64,000 nucleotides of DNA from Viscum album (GCA_963277665.1 OY728163.1:1908366644-1908430643); one strand, 5' to 3'. Shown: positions 15,001 to 29,839, counted from the stretch's first letter. The notes: generated by a model not told the origin, from the sequence alone. Made by a program: numbers and translations.

Positions 15001-17099
15001 TAATAAATATATCTCATAAATAATGACACAATCCCCAGAAAAAAATGTTTACTATATTTTAGAATATTTATATAATAAAAATGTATTTTATAATACTCAT
15101 GAACATTTCTGCATAATCTAATTACAATATATTTAGAATTTTATTATCAATAAGTTAGACTTATATTTTTATAAAGTTGAATGATTTCTTAACAATGGGG
15201 TGATCGAAGATGATATGTAAGGGAAGAAATCAATAGCATTTCATCAAGATATATATCATAATCTTATGAAAAAATCACAAGAATGGGAGAAATATATGAT
15301 TTATTGAATAAAGAACAAGGATATTTCTTTTTAAGTAATTATTTAATGTCCTGTAATATCAATAAAAAATATTCATCACATAGTAGTAAGATATAATAAA
15401 AATGAAGCATGAATAATAATCATAGTCTCTTGATATTTAAATGTCACATAATTATAGTAAACCTTGATATTGTGATCAAATTAAAATGTGAACATTTCCC
15501 CGCATAATATATTGAACAATGTCATAAATGATAATTCCATCACACTATCATGTGAAAAATTCATATGTTTTCTTTAGAATACAATTTTTTTTAACAATTA
15601 TATCTTCCATAATTTCAAAATAAAGTCATGTAAAAAACATATGTCATCATCATGATGAAAAATAATATAATCACATATTTATTTTATATTCTCCAAAAAT
15701 ATTCATGTTAAAAAATCCCTATATGATCATGTACTTGTAAAATAATGAGAATAATGATATCTGTTTATCTCCCCCAACAAAATTCATGCCTTGATAGATA
15801 TAAAAAATATTTATTCCATTATAATGATATATAAGACTCCGCCCATAAATAATCAATAAATATCTGTTTTTCTGGAAATCAATCATTAATCACCTCATAA
15901 ATTTCCCATCATAAAATATGTGTGTCACAACATTTTTTTGGTATCACCAAAATTTTTCTTCATTAATGTATGTGGATGACTCCCAAAATTTTGTCACCCA
16001 AAATTATTATTTCATATGAATATACAGATCATTGTTTATGAAAAATAACATGAATTGAAATAATTTCATTTGAATTGGTAGGAAAATAATAAAATACTTT
16101 TCTAGAAAAAAATTATGTTTTTTGTATGTAATGAAGTAATGGGTCACTTTGTATGTTGTTTTTAGCAAGTTAATGTTTAGGAAATTAAAATGACATTATT
16201 GTCCAATAATTATTTCAAATTAATGATCAATAATTAATCCTTGTAAAATAAATAATATTTATAAAAAATATGATGGAAGATACATTGGAATTTTTTTAAA
16301 ACATTTCATTTTTAGAAGATCATCGAAGAATCATATTGTAATTTAAAAAGGAATGTAGAGTTCATGTTAAACGCCTTTATTATAATTGGGTGGGAATTAT
16401 CTTTAATTTATCGAAATATAATCTTTAATAAAATTGTGATAACATTAATGAATGATTAATTTGAAAATATGGAAAGGGATATTTAAAGGAAACATGACTA
16501 AATATATATTTATATTTTGAAAAATTATAATGAAATTTATTTATGATTAACTAACATGGGAATGGTGGAACAACTATTACTTATGGAGATGACTTTTTTT
16601 TAATTTGGTAAGTGAATGAAATAAATTCAAAATAAAAGAATATTTGAGATCAAAAAACCATTTTACCCATATATAATAGACAAAATATTTTATCAAATAT
16701 CAAATATAATAATTTATCAAACATAAAATAAAGATTCTGATTGATTTATTTTATAACTCAATGAAATGGAATTTTATTTCACTAAATACCCTATAGATTT
16801 TATAATTCGTTAATAAACGAGAAATTTGGAAAGATTATTATGGGTAAAAAAATTAAATCCCAAGTATGACAGTAAAACAATGTCTCTATCTTATATAAAA
16901 TAATATCACGAATAACTATGATAGCACAATGAATGACAATTTATTTTTCCAACAAAACACTTATAGTAGTAGTAGTGTAAGAAAAAATAGGATGCCCGAA
17001 AGTTAACATTAGCATATGCTAAAATTAATTATATTCATTATAATTTATGGAATCAAGCTAGTAAATAAAACATATAATTGAAATGTTTTAGTGTAATAT
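9001..17099. other. A+T-rich intergenic DNA, no gene recognised
   Basis: Eight kilobases of very A+T-rich DNA with no coding segment I can support. The base skew changes along it: about 11.0-13.1 kb is rich in A and C on the plus strand, and about 13.3-14.9 kb is rich in T and G. This could reflect decayed repeats in opposite orientations. No LTR termini, primer-binding site or pol motif was found on either strand. Confidence 0.55.
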
Positions 17100-19750
17100 A
17101 ATATATTATAAATAATTAAAAATGTGAAAAACAAATAATTAAATTGTATTCCAGAATAAGAAAACTCAATCTACACAAATTTATTAAAAAAATAACTATC
17201 CTATTTTACTATTTTATAACCATATTAACATATATTACAATTTATACACATAACTTCAAAACATTTAATATTTATTTACTACTTGGTTTTGATTTATTTT
17301 CATCACCAAATGTTAGTAATTATAATTATTTTGCGATTGATTTAAAAAGTAAATAATGATACCCATTAAATGATAACTGTTTCATAATTACTAGATCATT
17401 TCTAATATGGAATGAGATTTATTATATTGGCATATACATAACATATATCATTCCACAAAATTTTTTGATTTTTATGTAAAATGAAATTTTAGTTGGATTA
17501 TTTAAATAATTTTAATCATTAACGATGTTACGTTAATAATAAGTAAAATAAAAATAACATTCAGAAAATATAATAAAATTATTATAAGCATGATGAATTA
17601 TAATATTTTTAGTATTTTCATCCAATATACAGTCATGGAAGATAATTATAGCATCATTCATGTAGTTGTTCAACCGACCCAAACTAGAATATTTTATAAC
17701 CCGGTGGATCGATATGATTATGGAGTTTAATGATATAATTATAATATAAGAATAAAGATTATATGTATATGAATTAATGATATTGAACCAGATTATATGT
17801 TTTTTGGCTATTCAATGAAAATATAAATTTTAAGTCAAAAATTTCTATTCAGGTAGCTAGTACGTCTCACAATTTATGGTTAATTTTTTTTTATTTTTTA
17901 TAGAATGAGATGAAATTTTGGTTTATTATAATTTTTATATTTTTTAATAATTATATTTTAAATGATACATTTAATATTTAATTTCATCCTTATAACTAGT
18001 TATTTGAGGTTGTGGTGAAAATTTATGGACATTTTTTTATGGAGACTATAGTCTAATGTACACATGATTAAAATTGCTTTTTTATATATAAATAGAAATG
18101 AATAAAATATTATTGTTAAAATAATATTATAACACATAAATATAAAAAAAGATAAAAATAATAGGTGTTTATATGTTTCTTATTTTAGTATAATTGATAA
18201 ATTATGAGTAAAATGTTTTGGATCGATTAATAATCATATTGGGTCCATGAGAATTCCCTTTATTGACTCCATAGAAATGATTCAACTGTAAAATTTAATT
18301 ATCATTAGAAGATTTTTATTTTAATACCGAATTATAGTATTATATATGTGGAAGAGTTTCCTAATGAGATTCCGTGGAATAATTTTAGATTAATTTATTG
18401 AAATTGTACCATATTATTAAGGGAAAAAGATAGGACATTGGTGAATGACCATTCCTTTCTAAAAATAAAATGACATTATTTATGAATATGTAGAAAAAAA
18501 TCATGATATAATTTATTTTTTAGTGATTAGAGATTTAAATGTCCTTAAAAACTCAATTAAATTCATGTCTAAAACATGATTTTATATATTTATTATTATA
18601 ATTGTAAGTTTATTAAAATCATTTACCCTTTATAATTATTATTTATTTAATAATTCTATTTTATTTAAATACTAGGTATGTCATTTGAATAAATAATTCT
18701 ATAATAAAACATAATTTTGGCTCGATTTATTATAATCAAAGATACAAACAATACTAAATTATCTTTTATATTAAACCATTAAATATATAAAGTAACTGAT
18801 TTTTTTAAAAATATTTTTTTACCATTAAGTACTATTAATAATTTATTATATTGATTAATTATTGAAATATGTTAATATAGGTGTATATTATTTTAAAAAC
18901 TATACTATAGTCTTTATTTAGAATATATTAAATCATTTTTTTTATAAGTAGTACACAATTTTTACATATCTATTAATTGGGAATAAAATTATGCTGTTAT
19001 CCTAACAATTATGTCTAATCATAATATAAAAATTTTCCCTTAAGAATGAAAATTTAAATGTTAAATAATATGAAAATATGGAATAAAAAATGAGGTCAAC
19101 TTTTTAGATTTTATTTATACATATTTTTTATAATAAACATCATTTTAAGCGAATAAAAGTAGCTTTTAATGTAAAATATTACTCATGTTTCCAAATCAAT
19201 AAACATAGGTTTTATAAATAGAACAAAGTATTAATGAATTATGTATATTAATTTGTATATATATATATATATATATTTATTAAGAACATATTTAAAAAAT
19301 ATCTCATTTGTGTATTATAATAATTTCACTAATTTGAAGGTATTATAGATATTGGTGTAATATCTATTAATCGATAAATCAATTTATTTTCAAATATAAA
19401 ATATATTATTTATTTTATTATATTTAAATACATGATAAAAAATTTAATTAATTAATTAATATTAAATTTATAAAATGTATAATATAATGTTTTATATGAA
19501 AATAAATTACATAATGAAAAATATGTTTATTAAAAACACACCATTTAAATATTTTAATTAATTGTAATCCAATTTTATAATCATATTTAATAAGATGAAA
19601 GAATTTTTTTATTGTATGATTTACTATTTAAAAATATTAGTAATTATATTTATATAATATTAAATGGTTCATTTTTTTTGGTGTTTCATTAGAATCTAAC
19701 TATTTAACATTGTTTAAATTTAGATAAAACCATAAATAAAATATATTCTA
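17100..19750. repeat. Long diverged repeat, copy A
   Basis: This stretch aligns by eye, with many differences and small gaps, to 38.8-41.4 kb in the same orientation at a nearly constant offset of 21,658-21,669. Anchors are the TTTTCATCAcCAAATGT block at 17,298, the atCCTTATAA block at about 17,985, a GGgtCCAtGAgaATTCC block at 18,240, TTAAATAATATGAAAATAT at about 19,068 and tGTTTCATtagAAtCTAac at 19,684. The constant offset over more than 2.4 kb argues against chance. The segment has no coding content; it could be one LTR of an old large element or a duplicated segment. Confidence 0.5.
19255..19276. repeat. (TA)n microsatellite
   Basis: A run of about eleven uninterrupted TA dinucleotides, the longest simple TA tract I noticed in the A+T-rich part. 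Shorter runs occur near 39,620 and 40,440. Confidence 0.8.
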
Positions 19751-22129
19751 AAATCAAGGGAAATTATATACCCATCCAAAAATAACTATTTCCCTACTAC
19801 ATTAACATTAAAATACTAATTAACTTATATTATTATATCAAATGTTACTCATAATATAAGTTATAATATCATGAGAAATAGCAACCATAAATACCTAGTG
19901 AACATTTATTCTTTCTGTCAGAATTTGATTTTTCAGGATATTTTGTTTTTCTATAATGAATTTAGGTAAACATCCTTCATGATTAGTAATCATAACACAT
20001 ATAATAGAGATAGACTCCAATGAAATATCATATTTATCATTCCACTGATTAATTATAATAGTTTTGTATTTGAAATTTTTTTAGTATTGTGGTAATTAAA
20101 AAAATATCTATGAGATGATTGGAAAAATATTTCTAAAAATAGATCAAATTTATCATGTTGAAAGACAGTACGACCTGAATGAATCATAATAACACAATCA
20201 TTGATGAAGATTCATATTCTATTAATATAATAATAATTAAAAAAGTAGTATTATATCTATAATTTATAGATAATAGATGGTGAATATTACACGAAGTAAT
20301 ACATCCACAAATATTATATAAAAAATAAATTTATTAAATTAATTACTGGTGTCAACATCAAAAGTATTCCTTATGTTGGTTATATCTTGTTTTAATTTTT
20401 TTGTATATTCAGATGCCTATAAAAAACATTAGACCTTCTAGTTTGTAATCTATTGACAAAATTCCTAGTATCCTTGTTTTTGAAGTGTCGTTGTATGTAT
20501 ATGGTTTTTATTCAAATAATTATATATTCTATTGTATAAATAAAATTATGTATATCTCTTAATTGATGACAGTCTCAATGGGGAATTTTACTCAAAGATA
20601 TTTTTATAATTTTTTTAAATAAAATTAATATTTTTGATATTTTTTATATATAAACAATGATTTTAGATAGCGTTACACACAACATTGAGATTAAACAAAA
20701 TAAATTATTAATAAAGTATTGTTTATAAAGATATTTATCTCCTAGATATTGGAATTTTGTGTATGAATATTATTAAATTAGTTATGAAAATATATGATAT
20801 ATACCTCTAACTAATATTTTTGTGAAAAATAAATAAGAAATTTTAAATATATCTATTAGAAAATAATGTAAATCGTTTTATAAACAATATAAATTTGAAA
20901 AAACCATTTTATCTAAAATAAAGTTTTATAAAAATAATTTTCATGAATAATTTGAATGAAATTTATATATTAAGTATTATATCAAGTGTTTAATATTTAT
21001 CTTATTTGCTTTATAAATAAATTTTTTGACTAAATAATGTCATAGTAATAAAAACAAGATTTTTTATAGAAGGCTCTTTTATCACATTATTCTCTATATT
21101 CCAATTAATATTTTACAATTTTATAATATTTATTTTAAATACTAGAAAACATTAATTAATTTATAATTACTAAAAACTTTGTAAATTTTTTTTGAATACT
21201 AAAGTGATTAGTGTTTTGATAAATAGAGAAAAAACATAGAATTTATATTTAAAACATACTTTTCATTAAATTATTTATATAGTTAAATTAAATTTATTTA
21301 TTTAAATTAAATTTTGTTAAACTATATATAAATTATTAAATTTACTGTAATTAAAATCATTTTCTTTATTGAATTTTGTTATAAAAGCATTTTAAATTTC
21401 TAAATATTTTTTCATTTCAAACCTACTTTATCATCACGTCTATAAGATTAATTTTAAATTAAAATTTTATAATTATGAGAAATTTTTTGGAAAAATGGAT
21501 TATATATTTCAATTAATCATAGCTTATATTATGTAGTGAGTGATTATAAATTTGTGACCACAATTAATATTAAAATAATTATAAATTATTTAGAATGGTT
21601 ATTGTAAAAATCATTTTCCCAAGTGTTTCACTAAAACATAAGGATTAAAATGGCCTAAAAATGTTATAAAATAAATTTTATTCTCATATATAGAACCTAT
21701 AATATCAATGTCCCTATAAAATCCTATTTTATAAAATTTTTTATGTGAAAGAACATGGGTACAACATTTTCATTAAAAAATTACAGGGGATCCACTCACA
21801 TCAATTACAAACTTCCACACCCACTCCACTCTTATTCACAAAATCAAACCCTTTTCATAATATATTCTAAAATAACATACAAAATTCAATATTATCATCC
21901 TAAATTAATTATTTTGGTTAGAAATCCATCCCTACCAGGCTTTCATGAAAACAATGGAATGTTACCCAAGGAATATGTAAGGATCTACATAAAACAAAAT
22001 TATTCTATTTCTTCGTCCACATCCTTCATTTAATATTTGATCATGATGATATTATAACATATGTATAATAAACAAAATTAGATTATATTTTGTTATTTTT
22101 ATGATCTAAAACCATATACTCTTTAATCA
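19751..22129. other. A+T-rich intergenic DNA, no gene recognised
   Basis: No supported gene. A 92-codon open frame at 21,755-22,033 lies in a C-rich, A+T-rich patch whose wording (accCACtCca, tcACAAAAtc, ACCCTTTTCATA, then TTCTaAAat) loosely resembles the old chromovirus LTR at 34.1-34.4 kb. I read the patch as a possible LTR fragment rather than a protein gene. Confidence 0.5.
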
Positions 22130-22800
22130 AATGTGTTATCAATTCATCATTTTTGTGTGCATCAGACTACGCATTATGAACTGATGACATTCATTCATCC
22201 ATTACCACCTATCAAAGAATGCTATAATGATGGGAATATTATATATATATTTAATATATAAATTTTTGTTTCCAATATAGTCATTATACATTATATAAAT
22301 ATTTTAATCTCCATTACATAGAGTATACAATAACGTCCCATTGGTGTATTTTAAACTACCGCACTGTGATGTGACATCATACATTTTTCACTAATTATTT
22401 TTATACAATGTAAGTTAGATAAATAAAATGAATTTGAAAAATATAAATGAAATATTTTTGAAATTAATGAAATATTAATAAATATTAATAGCTAACATGT
22501 TATATTATATATTTCTTTCTCACTCACTAAAATATAACAACGTCATTCTGTATGTGTGAACTACCACCATCACGTAGTGATGTGTCTCTCCCTCTCTTGT
22601 AATTACTAGAGAAAATGATGATATGTATAATCATATTTAATGAAATAATATGTTATTTTTTATATTATTATAATTATTTAATGATAATATATTAATTTCT
22701 TCTTTTCAATAATTTTTATTCAGAAATAGAGACATTACTCACCCGTATGTAAGACATACCCTTTATATTGTTATAAAATTATTTAGTTCTCAAAAACATA
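22130..22800 (-). repeat. Degenerate ~190-205-bp tandem repeat, array 2 (inverted)
   Basis: Three units are visible on the plus strand: gACTACgc at 22,167, ACTACCgc at 22,354 and ACTACCac at about 22,559, spaced 187 and 205 bp. Each is preceded by a GTGT/GTGC word and followed by tGATGtGaca-like sequence. The A+T-rich spacers also align (a tataCAataACGTC block precedes the last two cores). A possible fourth unit lies near 22,745. The cores are the reverse complement of those in the 8.5-9.0 kb array, so the two arrays are inverted relative to each other. Confidence 0.4.
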
Positions 22801-25207
22801 TTTCATGATTAGTTTTAAAAGAAAAATTGATAAATAATTATGATAATTATTTCCTTATTATTAATTTGAATATGATTGACAAATGATCATATTTCAAATA
22901 CCTAAAATAAAAAATCAAATCATATATGAAAAATAAAGAGGTTATTACCTGAAACTAGATTTTTTACATGGAATTGCTAATAAACATGTAATAAATGGTT
23001 TATGTAAAACATATATGGTTTAATATATATTAATATGGTTCTATAATATATTAATAATATATTTTTTTACTATGAAGTAGATTTTAATTTCTGTGATTGA
23101 TATTGTGACTAAAAGTAAGGGATTTCCAATATCTATTTTCTTTTTGGGAGACATTTAAAAATCTACAACTCATTTATTTATTGTTGATTATATAGTAACA
23201 CATTTACATGTAGTATTAGAAATAACATGTTTCTTTAATATATAATAATCTAATTTATAAATATATTTATTGTGGATTATGTTCCTAAAGAGTACTGAAT
23301 ATGTAGTTTATTTATGTGTCACCATTATTTTCTATAAGAGAAAAATACAAATTCAACTTGTGTTTTTTATTTTTTGTAAATATTAACCATGATTATATTA
23401 TAAAATTCAAATCCTAAAAATTATACTGAAATTAATATACCTTTTATTATATACATATCTTAGGATTTGTGGTTCAATTGTTATGAAAAAAGATAAGGGT
23501 TTTTGTCTCTAATTTTCTTCCTTGAGTCCAAAGTTGTGTTATACTGCTATATTCTTATATGAGGTGAATATAATACCCATTTGACATGTTATATAATTAA
23601 TTGATTAATTTTTATATTATTATATGATTAATTTAATGTTCTCATTTCATCAATATTTTGTTTCATATTACAACAATGTGGTAATTTGTTTATGATATAA
23701 CCTCTTGGTTTGTCAAGTTAGTTAATGATTAATTCTACCATTTTGGAAGCCAATGATCTACCTCTAAATTATTCTCATGAATTTTATTTTCAATATTAAT
23801 TAATTATATATTAATTTAACTGTAACATTTATAAATTTATTTACTTAACACACTGATAATGTGTTTTTATGAAAATTAATATTTGTGTATCTCTTTGATC
23901 GCTAACCATTTTTTCAAAAAATATGTTTTCTAAATATTATTCCAATTTTTTAAATATTAATAAAAATATTTATTCTATAAATTCTATTACATATTGTACT
24001 TTTATAATTTTTATGAAAGTAATCTTCACATCATTTTCCATAATACACTTATATTTATTTTACTAAAAAATTGAAAAGAATTATTTTTTATAACATTCTT
24101 TCATGATTAGTATTTTTTTATTTCATCACAACTCAAATATTTCAATTACACATCACTTTTTTTCAATGTTCTATTTAAATAATATTTTATTATAATTTTG
24201 GATAAATGTATAGATTTAAATAAATGGTATAAATGTTATCATTTATAATGTTATATGTTTTTAAAATTTAATTCAAATTGAAGATGATATTTTACTAAAG
24301 ATATACTTTAAATTATTATTTTGAATATTAATATATTTTAGTTTATTATAATGGAAAATTATTTTTAAGAAATATATATTATTAATAAGTTATTTTAAAT
24401 GATAATTTTGTTGTTCATTAAAAATTGAAAGTTATTTATCTTCCCAAATCGTTCTTTATCTAATATAACATCCCTTTTTCAACTGATTTTTTTCTATCTA
24501 TATGAAAAAAGGATATAATTTTTATTATTTATACGAATTGATTATGATGAAAATATTTTTATGAAACCCATTTATTTTTAATAGGTTATTCCACAATAAA
24601 TTATGATGAATGCTTCTTGTTTTCTCAAGAGTTATAAACTTATGTAATGATTATAAATCTAATACATTTTACACATTTTGAGGTATGGTTACATTTTTAG
24701 GAAAACCGTTTATTTTCATGGGTTATTACATGATGAATTTTTATGATCTTTCATTATACATATGTATGATTTTTATTATGTAATGGGTGAGTCCTATATC
24801 TTCACTTCAATAAATTGGGTAGTGATTTCAATCCCAAGAGATAAAATGTACTAGAACTGGGAAAAAACCATGTTCATCAAGGTACCAAGTCAGATATGAT
24901 GATCTTTAGAGTGTTTAGTGAAAACTTTGATGGTTTTTTGGAGTGAACAAATTACACCATGATATCCTAGGTAGTGGGCCTTAAATACTATCGAAATAAT
25001 TTTTTATGCTTATGTATATTCTAAAAAATCAATTTCTTAGTTCAATGTTATTCCCTCATAGGTTTTTTATTTGTTTCCCTTATGATTAATGTTTTATGAG
25101 ATTCCCATCATTATTACATGACTAAATATTACTGTATTTGATATGAAGTGTATGGTTTTCAAATATTATTATCAATTTTTCATACACATATGTTTATATT
25201 ATTCATA
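22801..25207. other. A+T-rich intergenic DNA, no gene recognised
   Basis: Very A+T-rich, stop-rich sequence up to the 5' end of the old chromovirus. A slightly less A+T-rich patch at 24.78-24.99 kb could be part of another worn repeat. No coding or RNA feature is supported. Confidence 0.55.
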
Positions 25208-27964
25208 TGTAACACTCTTCTTAATGAACCATGATTTTGAATGATATATTTTTTCTAGTTAATGTGTATCCTATCATATTATACAAAAAGACATAATATT
25301 AATTTAGTAATGATGTAAATATAAATGGAAATGTGAACATTTTGTTTCTACTATTATATTACCATTGGCTAATATGACTATTAGAAACTATACTCTTGAT
25401 AATAATATTAACATTATAGTTAGTGATTATAAGTAAACTATAAAAAAGGATAATTGATATAGAAATATGAGTTGATGACCTCAACCAATGGAGTCATTCT
25501 GTTTGAATCCCATCATTAGGAATATTGTACAATGATAATATCTATTGGATTTTGGCATTACCATGCCCAATCCAAGGTTAACTGAGTGATGCTTTAACGA
25601 AATCATATATGGGATAAGTTCATGTTATTTGAAATTACCCATTTGGAGGTGTTAGCTGAGTCTCCTCCGGGATCGATCACCGTCTCAAAAATTACACTTA
25701 GGTTAAATGTAGGTGTTATAAGGGGTCACATGTCCCAGAATTAGTCTATAATTCCTTTTCATAAATAAAATTTGTATTCCATCTATTTCATTTTAAAAAT
25801 TTAAATGATAAATAGAAATAAGATTAATTGAGTTAGAATTTTAAAGAGATCCTTATTTGGATCTAAATTGTACATTTATGGAAAAAATATAAATTTTTAT
25901 ATCAAATTGATTCATTATGAATAATATTTTTTTAATAAAATATTATGATAAAAATTTATATAAATAAAAATGATAAAATAAATCTATCATATGTATGTGT
26001 CACAAATTTTACTAACCATTTTAAACCCATTATTATTTTTAATAAATAAATATTTTTATATTACAAAGTATAAATTATCACATTTATAGAATTTTTATGA
26101 CTAAATAGTAATTATTTTTAGTGAGAACATCTAAATTAGGTTGGGTTGAATTTATGGGAATGTTTTGAAAGATTTTTTTCTATGAATATTAAAAACATCC
26201 ATTTTTGGTTTTTCATTATGTTTAAGGACTTCGTAATTATTCCTTGATTATTTAATAATTATTTAAACAAAATACTCCTACTGAAAGAATTTATTTTATT
26301 AACATCATGTATTTTAATATATTTTAACAAAATTAAAAACAAAAAATTTACTTTGGAAAGTCTAAAATGAGAAATTTAACATTGAAACCCTTATTTTTGT
26401 CGAAACATTAGTTTTACCTTCCAAAAAATATATATATAAATATGATCGACTCATATGGATTCAAATATTTTAAAATATTTCTGGAATGTTATAAACCGTG
26501 GGAAATAACCATGGTTAAGCCCTTGGTATTTCATATTACACAACCTAGATTTTCTAGGCATATATTTAAAAATTATTAAACTAATACTCATCATTTTAAA
26601 AAAATACCACCCCATTAATTTTTTTACATTCACTTCCATCCCATCCTCCATTAATATTTGGTAATTTAACCTCCCAATGACCATTACCATGTTTTCCTCA
26701 AGCCCCAATGGTCTCAATCGTCCATTTTTATAAGAAACTCTTCATGGTGAGGGAATTATCTTTATTTTCATTTAGATTCAAGAACCTTTTTTCTAGTATG
26801 AATTCTAATTATTATGGTTACTATTTTTATTACAATATTCATCATACCCATACTTCAAAAATATGTTTTATAAATGGGACATACATCTACCCACAAATGT
26901 TTCCAATTTTAAAACAATGTTTTATTCAAATCATTCTGTCAAATTTACTCCTCAAATTTTCTATGTCTGCTAATGAAATATTATATGATTTTATTTTACT
27001 GAATAACCAAACATTTTTAACATATGTATTCCAAAAGATGTAAATCTTAGATATTTTTCATTAATTATCATAGTTGAAACCCATATTTATTTTCCTTGTG
27101 TTGAATATGATATAATATTCATTCTTTGAGAACTTTTGAAACATAATTAGTATCATTTGAAACCCATTTCCTTTATTCTTTGTAGTTTTTTATGAATTTT
27201 TTTATTACTATATATGTTTATATTGATAATTAATTGAGATTAAGGGTGATACCTAATATAAATCCAATGAAAGGTGTAAGGAATTTAATCTCTATATATG
27301 ATATGTTTTACAATACCACATTGAATAATTTTGGTTTTTTCTAGGACACGTCAGTTGAAAACCATGGTGATATATTTATAAATAAATCATTTAAATTTTG
27401 TTTCCAAATATCTATATCATAAACCATTTTATTTTTTATTATATCACTCATGATACCTTGAATACTACATAATGATATCACTCATGTACTAATTATTATT
27501 CCTTAAGATCTATGTAAATTTTTTCTTATTCTTTTCTTTAGTGGGCCATCTGTTTGCACCTTTCTATGATATAATTCCCTAGGTTTTGAGATACATTAAA
27601 TTTAATTAGGATGAAATAATGAAAATTATTTTAGATGTATTATAATAATTTTTTATGATTTCATTTATTATGTTCCTTATTTCTAAGAAAATAATCATTA
27701 AAATATCCTCTATTTGTACAATGTAATAAAAGTAATTGTAATAAATATTTTGGATTCCATTGTTTTTATCAATGTAATGTATAGATATTTTTGAAAATTT
27801 CTGTTTAAGAACAATAGGAAAAACCTCATAGTAAATTTTAAATATTCTTAAATAATATAGTATTTGACTGAAGTATTATGTTTTTAGTCTCACAGGAAAG
27901 AAATATCTATCTTGATACGAACATGTGGATGTATCTGAAGAATAGATTTATATAGGGGTGTAAA
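25208..27964 (+). repeat. 5' LTR of the old chromovirus
   Basis: The left end is TGTAACAC, the usual start of this LTR type. The right end is set by a worn GGGGTGT-gaca-like end followed by the primer-binding site. The copy aligns with the 3' LTR at an offset of 7,540: AACTATACTCTTGATAATAA at about 25,387 matches 32,927; TTTGAATCCCATC at 25,502 matches about 33,048; cTTAGGTTA at about 25,700 matches 33,240; CCTCAAG near 26,697 and aaGGTGAGGGAATT match 34.25-34.31 kb; AACCATGGTGATATA near 27,360 matches 34,859. A polyadenylation-like AATAAAATTT at about 25,766 lies after a gGGTcaCatGTCCC block. Confidence 0.7.
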
Positions 27965-27977
27965 ATTAGAATAATAG
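27965..27977 (+). promoter_or_regulatory. Worn primer-binding site (tRNA-iMet type)
   Basis: The LTR end is followed by attagaataatag, which lines up with the usual attGGTATCagAG site for initiator methionine tRNA, with several substitutions. It was identified mainly by position next to the LTR end, so the assignment is tentative. Confidence 0.4.
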
Positions 27978-29323
27978 TTTGTTCTAGACTTTAATGAGAA
28001 CCTGTTCATGATAAAAAGGCCTTGTTGTAGTCCTATTTTGATAATCCCTTAGGATATGTTCAGTAAATCATAGGTTTTTAATGAACCATTATAAAGGATA
28101 TATAGAAAATGCAATTGATTGTAACTAAAATCATATTTATGCATGATGTTCTAATACATAACATTACATTATAATTATAAGAATCATAAAAAACATGTTT
28201 CTCACCACAGTTTTTTCTTTTACAGAATAGAGGGAAATAGGATGAACCATGTAAATAGAATCTACAACAGAACATGTACTGGAGGCCATCTGGTGGAATC
28301 TACAGTAGAAACAATTATAAGAATGATGAATCTACGGACTCACATAATGAAAAATAACATGAATCCATATGATAGTCTGGATGAATCTCAAAGGGAACAA
28401 CATTAATTTGAGTCATTTATTCTTCAATGACCACCATGTTTGGATGGATCTACGGGCCCACTGATTACATAAAAAGGGATAAGATATGTTGAAATTATCT
28501 TTTTTATATTTTATTATTTGGAATAATGGAATGTGACCATGGATGTATACCTCTTAATTAGAGAAGCAGGTAAATTGTGGTAAGTAATAAAAATAACAAA
28601 ACCAATAAAATAGATTGATTCTATAGGGTGGTAAGTGTCCATGGGATCCTTTTTTTAATTAATATTCCCATATTTAATGTGTAAAAAATGGAAAAATAAT
28701 TTTATTGTTTAAGAAGAAGAAAAATTAATCCATGGGAATATATGATACTAACATTACAAAAAAACATTAGTTACCCTTATATGTTTATAAAGGATCACAA
28801 TGGAAGGTATGATATATTCTTTGGTGGACTAAGCCCCTCTCTATGGAAGAATCTAGCCAATCATGAATATAACAACTATAATGATATAGTATGAAGTGAT
28901 ATAAATTTTATAATAGAGTTTAGAGGTACATAGGATACAATAATCGAATGAAAAGAGTATTAGTTTTTATCCCAAAATAGGTTGGAACAATAATCATCGA
29001 AGAGGTGGAAAAAAAGTGAAACATGATACATAAATTTTTTTCGAATGATCAATTTTGGAAACTGATAGATTGTTAGTGGGAAATATTACTAGAGTGGAAT
29101 AGATTTCTATATAGCTCAAAACTAACTTAGTGAGGTGAATAATAAATTTATTTATGAAAACAAAAAAGAAATATGGTGTAGGCCCAAGTTGATGTCTGAT
29201 TCTATATGTGTTGAAAAAAGGGAACTTTTCCAATAACTATTCAAATAAGAAGGTAATTGTGGGGAGTCACCATTAACCCATAATAGGCCAACAGATAAAG
29301 GATGGTCATTTTCTATCACAATT
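27978..29323 (+). other. Expected gag region, no domain recognisable
   Basis: By position this should hold the leader and gag of the chromovirus. I found no capsid motif or CCHC zinc knuckle in any frame. Three phrases of the type gaATCTAC followed by A/G-rich sequence recur at about 28.26-28.45 kb. The region is either too decayed to read or partly replaced. Confidence 0.4.
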
Positions 29324-29720
29324 GATGAAGAAGAGGATCCAAATTATGTTGTTCTGAGTAATCTTGTTGCTCTAACAAATACTTCATGTAATTTTTTTGA
29401 TTCTCGTTCTACACATTCTTTTTTATACAAAATAATTCCAAGGAATATAAAATCAAACCATAATATTATAGAATAAGTGTTATTAGTCAATTCTCATGGA
29501 GGGATAATCCACGTATAAACAATCTATAGAAACTCTAAAATAGTCTTTGGCAGACACAATCTCATCACAAATCCAGCAGTCATTCTCATGATGGAATTCC
29601 AAATTATAATAGTGATGGACTAGATCTCATTTTATAATGGTATGCTTAAATGTATGAGTATAGAATTAACATTTTTCATGAATGTAATACATACATTTAT
29701 ATTAAATGCATATATATCAT
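29324..29720 (+). pseudogene. Chromovirus aspartic protease remnant
   Basis: A reading frame from 29,324 begins with acidic residues (DEEEDP), as in the linker upstream of Ty3/gypsy proteases. It then reads NTSCNFFDSRSTHSFLY, which corresponds to the family's D-S/T-G-A-T-H-S-F active-site segment. The catalytic aspartate is at 29,399-29,401, but the following glycine is replaced by arginine. The frame closes at a TAA near 29,475. In another frame around 29,600, VMDWISFYNG matches the second conserved protease block (LGMDWLs-h). With two frames and a substituted active site, the protein is not functional. The enzyme would process the Gag-Pol polyprotein inside virus-like particles. Confidence 0.65.
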
Positions 29721-29839
29721 GAACAAATCATTGTCTAGAAGAACATCCCATTTCCTTATTTATGGAGATGATCAGTGAATAAAATGATGGAAATGAATGT
29801 ATAATAATTGACTTGTTCCCATCATTTAAGAAAACATTG

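Noticed and set aside
21755..22033. 92-codon open frame in the A+T-rich part
   Set aside because: No domain, no conserved partner, and the wording partly resembles the old chromovirus LTR.
26451..27043. Open frames of 88 (minus) and 111 (plus) codons
   Set aside because: They lie inside the 5' LTR of the old chromovirus and are not kept in the 3' LTR.
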